12,168 nt of DNA from Clostridia bacterium (lineage in GTDB: Bacteria; Bacillota_A; Clostridia; Lachnospirales; Cellulosilyticaceae), in contig JARBTY010000078.1 of NCBI GenBank assembly GCA_029239935.1, positions 1-12,168 on the forward strand. Direction: 5' to 3'. The notes beneath the pieces were generated by a model, which had not been told where the DNA came from, ran no database searches, and was given only the letters and a program-made list of their open reading frames with translations. The position numbers and the translations under genes were made by a program. Shown here one piece after another: positions 1 to 6,297 of this stretch. The number at the start of each line of letters is the position of its first letter. Within the stretch, counting starts at the first letter, position 1.

Positions 1-6
1 AGTAGA

Positions 7-208
7 GTAAAGAGGGAGGGCATCTGAGAACTGCTTCCGCAGGATTTTTAGAAAAGTCTTAGCGAAAGAGTTTCATCTGCTCTTAGCTCCACTGTCTGAG
101 CAGGCAAGTGCACTCCTTGCCTGTGAGTTTGGAGCGTTAGATGAAGCTCTGAGCTTAGAGTTTTCAAAAAGACGAGGACTAAAGGGATCAGATGCCCTTC
201 CTCTTTAC
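7..208. repeat. Long nested imperfect inverted repeat (MITE-like element or structured RNA)
   Basis: This non-coding stretch folds almost end to end into one hairpin. The outer stem pairs 7-27 with 188-208: 21 positions, 20 Watson-Crick and one G-U (16 with 199) when read as plus-strand RNA. Inside it, 51-63 pairs with 153-165 (11 of 13), 67-78 with 139-150 (12 pairs, one U-G), 86-90 with 131-135, and 101-108 with 116-123 around a 7-nt loop. A small side hairpin (CTGC-TTCC-GCAG) sits at 31-42. Both wobble positions pair only in plus-strand RNA, a weak hint at orientation. The right arm ends 9 nt before the lyase stop codon, so the element also lies in the 3' end of the minus-strand operon. 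No long U-run follows on either side within the window. It could be a non-autonomous transposable repeat, a structured RNA, or an elaborate transcript 3' end. Confidence 0.75.
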
Positions 209-217
209 GGGATACCC

Positions 218-2074
218 CTATACGTCTGTAACCTTTATTGATAGCTTCGCTGTCAGCTTCTCTTTGATATCCGCATAAACAATTTTTATTCGTTTAACGC
301 TTTCATCCTCTGAAAAATGATTTTTGTAATAGATTGTTTCTATTTCATATTGAGCCTTTTCATCAAAGCGCATCACCGTAACGGATTGCTCTCCTATCAG
401 TTTTAGCTCTCCTGGCCTAGGGCTTATGACCTCTAAATGCGTCATAAAGACTTCTTCTACTTGATTGCCTCTTGTTTCAAACTCACATTCAAATCCGAAT
501 TCGAATTCGAATTCATCTTTTATATCCAGTTGCTGACTCTGAGTATGCCATGTCAAACTGCGGTTATAACAAGTCAGTCCTTCTACCGCATAAGCCTTCG
601 CTAAATCCATCTGTATAGAGGCTATTTCATCTGTGTTTACTTGCAGCACTTCTGCTTTATGGGCCTTGCCCGCAGCCTGATAGTGTCCATTAATAACAGG
701 CACCGAGTGTCCCTTAGAAGAGGCGTGGAGGAACTCATAGCGCCTTTCTCTAAAAAAGTCTTTTTCATATTGGGGCGCACCTAAGTCACAAAAAATATTT
801 TCCCCATCCCTATGTAAAATAAAGTTGCCTAGGTCATTGTGGTTATGGGGCTCATCATTATGTCCACCCTTTGCCACAAAGGCGCAAAATCTGTCCTTCT
901 CATCTAAGCTTCTGTCAATCAGCCATTGGCTTTCTTCAAAATACCAGCATCCTGTGACAGGTTGATACTTCTCGTCATTTTTTTGCTGGAGATTCCAAAA
1001 AATATTTCTTGCCCTAAGTGCCCACTTGCTTGTATGATCCCATGAAGTGTGGGATGGAGTAGGCAGGAGGTACTGATCTATGCCAAATACTTCTGACAAT
1101 CTGCCCAAAAGACCATACTCCCCGAACCACATATTGCCCGGCATATCTGAAAAGTTAATGGTATGTCTGCTTGGAAACTGCAAATACAATGGCAGCTCTG
1201 CTATTTTTCTTATTTTATCGTCCCACATCAAAAGATCAAGTCTGCCGCAGGTTCTTTCTTTTAAAAGCTCTGCAAAATAAATATAAAAACTAAAGCCATA
1301 TTGCCAGTAACCTAGTCCTTCGGTCGTTACGCCGTCTTTATCAAACCCTTCAATATAAGAGGACATACTGCCCAAAACACGATGAATAATCTTAGCTAAT
1401 CTATTGGTGTCCTGCATCCTGTAGAGTGCTGCACATCCTATTGATCCTGCACATACACTGGACCAATTCATCTGCCAGTCTTCCCATTTAAAGGCTCTTT
1501 TTTCATAGGATAGGAGCACTCTTCTATCGATTTCTTTTTGCAGCCTGTAAACTAATAAAGGGTGCAGCTTATCTTTGAGGAGCGAAAGGATTTCAGCAAA
1601 ATAAAAGGCCGTCTCAGCTGCAAAAAGTGCAATGTCTTCATCTGCTTCTATTCCTGATGCCTCTATCTCTTCTATTGTCAGCGGCACATGGGCAGGCAGC
1701 TCCCAGCTATATTCATTGCACCAGCTCCAAAGCCTTTCTTCCAGTGCTTCTATAAAATCGCCTTTTCTCTCAATCACTTCTGCCAGCGCCAGTACATGGA
1801 GCTCATTTTTACTTTCAAAAAATAAGTTTTCATACTTCAGCCTATTACCATTTTCAAGAAAATCCATAAATCTTCTAAAGGGTAGTCGTATAACAGGCTT
1901 TTCTTTGATTTGATAAGCCTCTTTTATAAGCGTTTCTATCATTTGAACTGCTGCAGGGTTTTGCTCTGCCTCTTTGATACTGCCTACTGTTCTGATTTCA
2001 TGAAATAACGTATAGCCCTTTATCTCTCCGTAGTGCAGTGCCTCTCTAATTTTCGCCAAGCTGATATTTTTCAA
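218..2074 (-). CDS. Heparinase II/III family polysaccharide lyase, cytoplasmic
   Basis: This 618-residue protein looks like an intracellular uronate-polysaccharide or oligosaccharide lyase that cleaves glycosidic bonds by beta-elimination and leaves a 4,5-unsaturated uronate. The N-terminal half is helical, as in the alpha/alpha-toroid of this family, with an NWSSVCAGS segment near residue 206 and EGLGYWQYG near 252-260, where these lyases usually carry a catalytic Tyr. The C-terminal half fits the heparinase II/III beta-sandwich: HNHNDLGNF at about 410-418 and HSVPVINGH shortly after are family signatures. No signal peptide or membrane segment is visible, so it should act on imported oligosaccharides. 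The start is TTG, preceded by a GAGGGG ribosome site 9 nt away; the next Met is near residue 44, too far in. The 36-nt gap after DUF2264 makes it the last operon gene. Residues 521-534 form a Glu-Phe repeat. The PL family (12, 15, 21, 33 or other) and the substrate are not assignable by eye. Confidence 0.88.
   Translation of the reverse strand: MKNISLAKIREALHYGEIKGYTLFHEIRTVGSIKEAEQNPAAVQMIETLIKEAYQIKEKPVIRLPFRRFMDFLENGNRLKYENLFFESKNELHVLALAEVIERKGDFIEALEERLWSWCNEYSWELPAHVPLTIEEIEASGIEADEDIALFAAETAFYFAEILSLLKDKLHPLLVYRLQKEIDRRVLLSYEKRAFKWEDWQMNWSSVCAGSIGCAALYRMQDTNRLAKIIHRVLGSMSSYIEGFDKDGVTTEGLGYWQYGFSFYIYFAELLKERTCGRLDLLMWDDKIRKIAELPLYLQFPSRHTINFSDMPGNMWFGEYGLLGRLSEVFGIDQYLLPTPSHTSWDHTSKWALRARNIFWNLQQKNDEKYQPVTGCWYFEESQWLIDRSLDEKDRFCAFVAKGGHNDEPHNHNDLGNFILHRDGENIFCDLGAPQYEKDFFRERRYEFLHASSKGHSVPVINGHYQAAGKAHKAEVLQVNTDEIASIQMDLAKAYAVEGLTCYNRSLTWHTQSQQLDIKDEFEFEFGFECEFETRGNQVEEVFMTHLEVISPRPGELKLIGEQSVTVMRFDEKAQYEIETIYYKNHFSEDESVKRIKIVYADIKEKLTAKLSIKVTDV
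479..517 (-). repeat. In-frame hexanucleotide tandem repeat (Glu-Phe) in the lyase gene
   Basis: Three perfect GAATTC copies (497-514) are followed on the coding strand by diverged hexamers GGATTT, GAATGT and GAGTTT. They encode an alternating Glu-Phe run around residues 521-534, in the predicted C-terminal beta-sandwich. Six-base units keep the reading frame when copies are gained or lost. The degenerate flanking copies suggest an older expansion within the gene. Confidence 0.8.
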
Positions 2075-2110
2075 TTTTCAGCACCCCTCTTCTTACTTTA
2101 ACTTAAAGCC

Positions 2111-3280
2111 TCACTCTTCAAGGGCGTGGTCAGCTGCTAGATCCCTGCCTTCCCATACCTTTTCCATCGTGGATTTTTGAACGTCTTCTGTCCAAAATAG
2201 GCTCTTTTCATCTAAGCCCAGGGGCAGAAAAACTGTACTGCATAAATACAAGCTTCCTGTTGAAATATACACCTCTCCAAGGCCGGGCTGGTGGCCCCAC
2301 AGGCCAATATTCAGCCAGCCTTTTTCATCAAAAGCACCCGGGGCTTTTAGACACTTTTCAATAACTTTTGTGAGTGCCCCTCGGATTTGACCTGGTGTTA
2401 TCTCCTCTGGCAAGTCTTGATGCCATGCCATAGCCGCCAAATGATGAAAGGCTCCCATTCTATAAGTAATGGACCTGCCTACGGAGTTAAAGCTGCCATC
2501 AGGATAAATACTCATCTCCTGAAGCCTTGCGTACCGCTTAGCCCGTTCTGTCATACAGTGCTTATGGCTTTTAATATCTCTGTATACAGGTTCTATATGC
2601 TGCAGCATTTCTATCAAAAAAGGCTGTATGACATAGCTGTTGTAATAGTCTGCATGATAATTTTCTCCGTCACCATACAGCCCGTCTCCGCAGTACCATG
2701 CCTCCATTTGCTTAAAGGCATAATCAATCCTGACGATGTCAAAATCCTCCTCTACTTGATACAAAAAAACTTCTATCATCCCACTGAATAAAATCCAGTT
2801 ACAATAAAAGGGCTGAATCTTTCGGGTCTCTTTAAAATACTTAATTATCCTTTTTTGGGTATTTGCCTCTAACCCTTCCCACAATGCACCTTTAGCTCTT
2901 AAGAAGGCTAAAGCTAAAAAGGCCGTATCAACCAACACCTGTTCCAGTAATTTCCCCTCTTTTGGGGTATATACAAAGTCATTGGCTTCTTCATCAACAG
3001 CATTGCGTATAGCTCTTAGTGCCAGTTGTAAATAATACTGCTGCTTCTCTTTTTCAGCTAGTGCGATATCTTTGGCTTCAAACCATGGCGCCATTCCGCA
3101 TAGCAGCCTCGCCAGTGCTTCAAGATACGTGCAGTACTCTCTGTCTGATGCCATAGGATGCTGCTCTATAGGCATATGAGCCTTCAAGGTATCCTCTGCC
3201 ATATGGGTTAATACGGGATCTGCTATCTTTATAAGGCTTTGAATCCAAAACCTTCTTGTATTTACGATTTCCTTATCCAT
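2111..3280 (-). CDS. DUF2264 domain-containing protein
   Basis: A 389-residue protein resembling the DUF2264 (PF10022) family, which is mostly alpha-helical, of alpha/alpha-barrel type, and often encoded in polysaccharide-utilisation loci. Its biochemical role is not firmly established to my knowledge. Family-like features are the opening around RRFWIQSLIKIADP, REYCTYLEALARLLCGMAPW near residue 50, NWILFSGMIEVFL and the acidic, aromatic-rich GDGLYGDGENYHADYYNSY segment near the middle. There is no signal peptide, so it is probably cytoplasmic. Start choice: a GTG follows the GH88 stop directly (3287-3289) but has no ribosome site; the ATG at 3278-3280 has AGGTG 6 nt upstream, partly formed by the GH88 stop region, so I prefer it. 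That arrangement implies translational coupling to GH88. Its place between the GH88 hydrolase and the lyase suggests a role in the same uronate-oligosaccharide pathway, perhaps as a hydrolase or lyase (inference). Confidence 0.85.
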   Translation of the reverse strand: MDKEIVNTRRFWIQSLIKIADPVLTHMAEDTLKAHMPIEQHPMASDREYCTYLEALARLLCGMAPWFEAKDIALAEKEKQQYYLQLALRAIRNAVDEEANDFVYTPKEGKLLEQVLVDTAFLALAFLRAKGALWEGLEANTQKRIIKYFKETRKIQPFYCNWILFSGMIEVFLYQVEEDFDIVRIDYAFKQMEAWYCGDGLYGDGENYHADYYNSYVIQPFLIEMLQHIEPVYRDIKSHKHCMTERAKRYARLQEMSIYPDGSFNSVGRSITYRMGAFHHLAAMAWHQDLPEEITPGQIRGALTKVIEKCLKAPGAFDEKGWLNIGLWGHQPGLGEVYISTGSLYLCSTVFLPLGLDEKSLFWTEDVQKSTMEKVWEGRDLAADHALEE

Positions 3281-3289
3281 GCCTAACAC

Positions 3290-4432
3290 CTACCAATACA
3301 TCTGCCATGTTTTATCTAAACCTCTCATCAACGCTTCCATATAGAAATAGTCTCCCCATATTACACATTCGTCAACGCCTTCTGGGGTACACGTATTATA
3401 GGGGGTTTTCTTAGAATACGTTGAGTGATAAATGAACCCATGGGTCTTGTCCTCTGGCTTTGCACTATAGTTTTGTATCAGTGACTCCATCATCTTTTCT
3501 GAAAAGCTGCCTAATTCTTCTATTTCCTGTATGCCTGTCAGATATTTCTTCATTTCATCTATCCCGCAAATGGCAATAGCCGCCGCGGAAGAGTCTCTTG
3601 GTTCATCGCCTTCTTTAAAAATCAAATCCCAATAAGGCACAAAATCCGTAGGAAGGTTTTGCTCAAAATACTGAGTGACCTTAAAAAAATCTTCTATAAA
3701 TTTGGGGTCTTTAGTAAAGGTATAACTAAGGGCTGTTCCATAAATCCCCCAAGCCTGGCCTCTTGCCCAAGCCGAAATGTCATTGTAACCTTGGCAGGTA
3801 GCTCCATGAGAAGGCTCACCTGTTTCTTTATCAAAGAAGTAGGTATGGAAAGTTGAGTGATCTTCTCTGATAACATATTTTAACGCTGTTTGGGCATGGG
3901 TATAGGCTGTTTGGTAATAACTCTGATCGCCGGTAACTTCTGCCGCCCAGTATAAAAGCGGCAGGTTTAATAAACAGTCTATAATCAAGCGGTAGTTATC
4001 TTTTGCATCAAGGGGGCCCCAAGCCTGGATAAATCCACCTTTTTCTCTATACCTTCTTTTAAGTAGGTCTGCCGCCTGAAGAGCTGCTGTTTTACTGGTT
4101 TCATCTCCTGTCAGCTTATAACCTGCCACACAGGATAAGGAATAGAGAAAACCTAAGTCATGGGTTTCCAGTTCTATGTTGTTATCCAGCCTATTCTTAA
4201 AGCTTTTGACGTGCTCTAGCGCTGTCTCCTTAAAAATTTCTTCTTTTGTGTATTCATAACAAAGCCACAAGATGCCTGTGTAAAACCCATTGGTCCAGTG
4301 GGTATTATCTATCGCTTTGTAGAGCTGATTTTCACTGCATGCATTGGGGAATTTATCTTTAAAAACTTTTATATTTTTTCTTGTAATGGCCACACAATCA
4401 TTTAATGCGGCCTTTAATAGTTCTTTTTCCAT
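3290..4432 (-). CDS. Glycoside hydrolase family 88, unsaturated glucuronyl hydrolase
   Basis: This enzyme removes the 4,5-unsaturated uronic acid that lyases leave on the non-reducing end of oligosaccharides, by hydration of the double bond. At 380 residues it is close to the characterised Bacillus sp. GL1 enzyme (about 377). The two expected catalytic aspartates are present: Asp92 in THDLGFLY and Asp152 in RLIIDCLLNLPLL, 60 residues apart, corresponding to Asp88 and Asp149 of the GL1 enzyme. The substrate-pocket segment HGATCQGYNDISAWARGQAW follows at roughly residue 210-230. There is no signal peptide, so it acts in the cytoplasm. The ATG follows AAGGGAG, which overlaps the upstream permease stop codon (13-nt gap), and DUF2264 starts 9 nt after the GH88 stop, so the three genes are tightly coupled. 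The alternative, GH105 (unsaturated rhamnogalacturonyl hydrolase), shares the fold, but the motifs and length favour GH88. Confidence 0.93.
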   Translation of the reverse strand: MEKELLKAALNDCVAITRKNIKVFKDKFPNACSENQLYKAIDNTHWTNGFYTGILWLCYEYTKEEIFKETALEHVKSFKNRLDNNIELETHDLGFLYSLSCVAGYKLTGDETSKTAALQAADLLKRRYREKGGFIQAWGPLDAKDNYRLIIDCLLNLPLLYWAAEVTGDQSYYQTAYTHAQTALKYVIREDHSTFHTYFFDKETGEPSHGATCQGYNDISAWARGQAWGIYGTALSYTFTKDPKFIEDFFKVTQYFEQNLPTDFVPYWDLIFKEGDEPRDSSAAAIAICGIDEMKKYLTGIQEIEELGSFSEKMMESLIQNYSAKPEDKTHGFIYHSTYSKKTPYNTCTPEGVDECVIWGDYFYMEALMRGLDKTWQMYW

Positions 4433-4445
4433 ATGACTCTCTCCC

Positions 4446-5294
4446 TTATCCTTTTATACCGCTGGTTGCAATACCTTCTATAAAGAACCTTTGCATAAAT
4501 ATGAAAACAACGAAAATAGGAATAATAGATACCAGGGCTGCTGCCATAATCAGATTATAATCCGCTGAGTACTGTGTGATGAACATTCTGAGTCCCAGCT
4601 GAATGGTTTTAAGCTCTGTTGAATTCAGATAAATCATAGGTCCCATATAGTCATTCCAGGTTGCAACAAAGGTAAAAATCGTGAGAGTAGCAAGGGCTGG
4701 CTTAGACAAAGGCAAAATGATTCTCCAATAAATACTGTACTCATTAAGTCCATCTATACGCGCTGATTCTGAAAGCTCATTGGGAATCCCAAAATAAAAC
4801 TGTCTCATAAGGAAAACACCAAAAGCTGTAAAGGCCTGCAATACAATCATAGCAAGATGTGTATCTGCCAGATTGAAGTACCTCATCATAATGAACTGAG
4901 GCACCATATAAACTTGCCAAGGGACAGCTATCGTTCCTACATAAGCTAAAAAGAGTGTATCTCTGCCTTTAAAACTCATTTTTGCAAAAGCATAAGCTGC
5001 AAAGCTGCTTGTAAAAACTTGAAGTACCGTAATAATAACCGTGAGTTTGACCGTGTTTTTTATAAATAACAATAAGGGGATCTTGGTCCAAATCTCTTGA
5101 TAGTTCGCCCATCTTGGCTGTTTGGGCAGCCATTCCATTGGCAGTGAAAAAACATCATGACTCACCTTTAGGGATGAGGATACCATCCAAATAAAGGGCA
5201 GTATAATCAATACCGAAAGAAGCAGGAGCGCTGCGTAAATCCCCGCCTTACTTAAAACTTTTCTTCCTTTTGCTGTGTTAAACATACCTTCCAT
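4446..5294 (-). CDS. Carbohydrate ABC transporter permease, MalG/UgpE type
   Basis: This is the second inner-membrane subunit of a CUT1-family sugar importer, 282 residues long. A membrane segment at about 16-38 (GIYAALLLLSVLIILPFIWMV) precedes the periplasm-facing WMVSSSLK... region typical of MalG-type subunits, and five further hydrophobic segments follow. The cytoplasmic ATPase-docking EAA loop is recognisable as ESARIDG with E176 and G182, followed by LPLSKPALATL. The C-terminus ends with EGIATSGIKG, as is typical of this subunit. AAAGGAGG lies 6 nt before the ATG; a second in-frame ATG three codons later is less well placed. It starts 15 nt after the first permease gene and is followed 13 nt later by GH88. 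Family membership is clear; the substrate is inferred from context to be a uronic-acid oligosaccharide. Confidence 0.94.
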   Translation of the reverse strand: MEGMFNTAKGRKVLSKAGIYAALLLLSVLIILPFIWMVSSSLKVSHDVFSLPMEWLPKQPRWANYQEIWTKIPLLLFIKNTVKLTVIITVLQVFTSSFAAYAFAKMSFKGRDTLFLAYVGTIAVPWQVYMVPQFIMMRYFNLADTHLAMIVLQAFTAFGVFLMRQFYFGIPNELSESARIDGLNEYSIYWRIILPLSKPALATLTIFTFVATWNDYMGPMIYLNSTELKTIQLGLRMFITQYSADYNLIMAAALVSIIPIFVVFIFMQRFFIEGIATSGIKG

Positions 5295-5309
5295 CTCCAG
5301 CCTCCTTTC

Positions 5310-6200
5310 CTACATATAACTCACCCATTTTTTTTCTGCTCTAAACTGAACTAATGTGATAATAAGTACAATAGCAAATAGTACCATTGAAACAGCACTT
5401 GAATAACCAAACTCATACTCTAAAAAGGCTTTATTATAGATGTGATAAACTAACACGTTGGTAGCCCGTCCCGGCCCCCCGTTTGTCATGATAGAAATCA
5501 TATCAAATACCTTAAAGCAAGATATTGTTAACATGATACTTACAAAAAAAGTGGTTGGTGTAAGCATTGGAAGGGTAATATATCTAAATTTTTCCCATCC
5601 ATTGGCACCATCTACATCTGCTGCTTCATATAGCTCTCCTGGTATTCCTTGGAGTCCTGCTAAATAAAGCACCATGTAATAGCCCATACTCTTCCACACA
5701 CTCACTAAAATAATAGCCGGCATAGCCCAGTGAATCGAAGAGGTCCATCCTGGTGGATTCTCAATCCCCAGCTTCATCAGCACCTGATTAACAGGTCCCA
5801 TCGTCGGATGCAAAAGCATATTCCAAACAACTGCTATCGCCACCAGTGACGCCACATGAGGGAAGAAAAATAATGCTCTAAAGAAGTTCGTCCCCCTCAG
5901 TTTTTTGTTTAAAACAAATGCAAGGCCTAATGAAGCTGCCATTGTAAGCGGTACTGTGCCTACTGCATAATAAATGGTATTAAGGAGTGATATTTTAAAA
6001 GTTTCATCTTTGAACAGCATCTTAAAGTTGTCAAGTCCTACAAATACAATAGGGTTAGACGAGTCCCACTGCATAAAGCTTAATAAAAACGAGCATACAA
6101 TCGGTACAAAAGTAAAGATTAAGAAGCCTAAAAGATTGGGCAGCAAAAAGGAATACGCCACCAGATTATTTCTTAGTTTTATATTTTTTGTCTTTTTCAT
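5310..6200 (-). CDS. Carbohydrate ABC transporter permease, MalF/UgpA type
   Basis: This is the first inner-membrane subunit of the same importer, 296 residues. It opens with a short basic cytoplasmic tail, then VAYSFLLPNLLGFLIFTFVPIV as the first membrane segment, typical of UgpA/LacF-like permeases. The EAA loop is YEAADVDGANGWEKFRYITLPML, with E192, A193 and A194. The NGGPGRATNVLVYHIYNKAF motif near the C-terminal part is also characteristic. The start is unusual: the only good Shine-Dalgarno (AAAGGAG, 6230-6236) lies 29 nt upstream of the ATG, with a 17-nt hairpin (6210-6226) between them; no closer start or ribosome site is convincing. It follows the binding-protein gene by 97 nt, a gap that holds a second strong hairpin. 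Confidence 0.94.
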   Translation of the reverse strand: MKKTKNIKLRNNLVAYSFLLPNLLGFLIFTFVPIVCSFLLSFMQWDSSNPIVFVGLDNFKMLFKDETFKISLLNTIYYAVGTVPLTMAASLGLAFVLNKKLRGTNFFRALFFFPHVASLVAIAVVWNMLLHPTMGPVNQVLMKLGIENPPGWTSSIHWAMPAIILVSVWKSMGYYMVLYLAGLQGIPGELYEAADVDGANGWEKFRYITLPMLTPTTFFVSIMLTISCFKVFDMISIMTNGGPGRATNVLVYHIYNKAFLEYEFGYSSAVSMVLFAIVLIITLVQFRAEKKWVSYM

Positions 6201-6206
6201 AGTGTG

Positions 6207-6239
6207 TTATGTCAGCCTTACTGACACGTCTCCTTTCAT
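6207..6239 (-). other. Possible 10-codon leader ORF ahead of the first permease
   Basis: ATG AAA GGA GAC GTG through a TAA stop lies just upstream of the permease start, ending 6 nt before its ATG. It contains the AAAGGAG ribosome site and the small hairpin within itself. No Shine-Dalgarno of its own is visible, so translation is doubtful; it may be a by-product of the permease ribosome site. Confidence 0.2.
6210..6236 (-). promoter_or_regulatory. Distant ribosome site separated from the start codon by a hairpin
   Basis: In the mRNA, AAAGGAG (6236-6230) is followed by ACG and then TGTCAG-TAAGG-CTGACA, a perfect 6-bp stem with a 5-nt loop (6226-6210), then 9 nt to the ATG at 6200. Folding would shorten the effective spacing from 29 to about 12 nt. 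The loop also carries AAGG, a weak alternative ribosome site that the fold would place in a loop. It is a candidate translational control point for the permease. Confidence 0.45.
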
Positions 6240-6250
6240 GGTTAATATAA

Positions 6251-6284
6251 AATATGCCTCGTCGCTACTATGACAAGGCATATT
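6251..6284 (-). terminator. Strong hairpin between receptor and permease genes, probable leaky terminator or 3' stabiliser
   Basis: The mRNA reads AATATGCCTTGTC, an 8-nt loop, then GACGAGGCATATT: 13 pairs, one of them G-U in the minus-strand transcript. A short U-rich run (ATATTTTATATT) follows. It lies 13 nt downstream of the binding-protein stop. Hairpins in this position in sugar-transport operons commonly lower downstream expression or protect the receptor mRNA, giving more receptor than membrane subunits. Confidence 0.7.
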
Positions 6285-6297
6285 ACTTTTTAAGGTG

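Noticed and set aside
1..217. Left edge as a simple intrinsic terminator or coding sequence
   Set aside because: No long U-run follows the stem and no ORF of useful length is present; the nested multi-stem structure exceeds a normal terminator.
497..514. Tandem EcoRI sites that could be a cloning-linker artefact
   Set aside because: They are in frame and flanked by diverged hexamers that continue the Glu-Phe pattern, so native expansion is more likely.
2387..2791. 134-codon plus-strand ORF
   Set aside because: It lies wholly antisense to the conserved DUF2264 gene, with a composition that follows the opposite strand and no family features.
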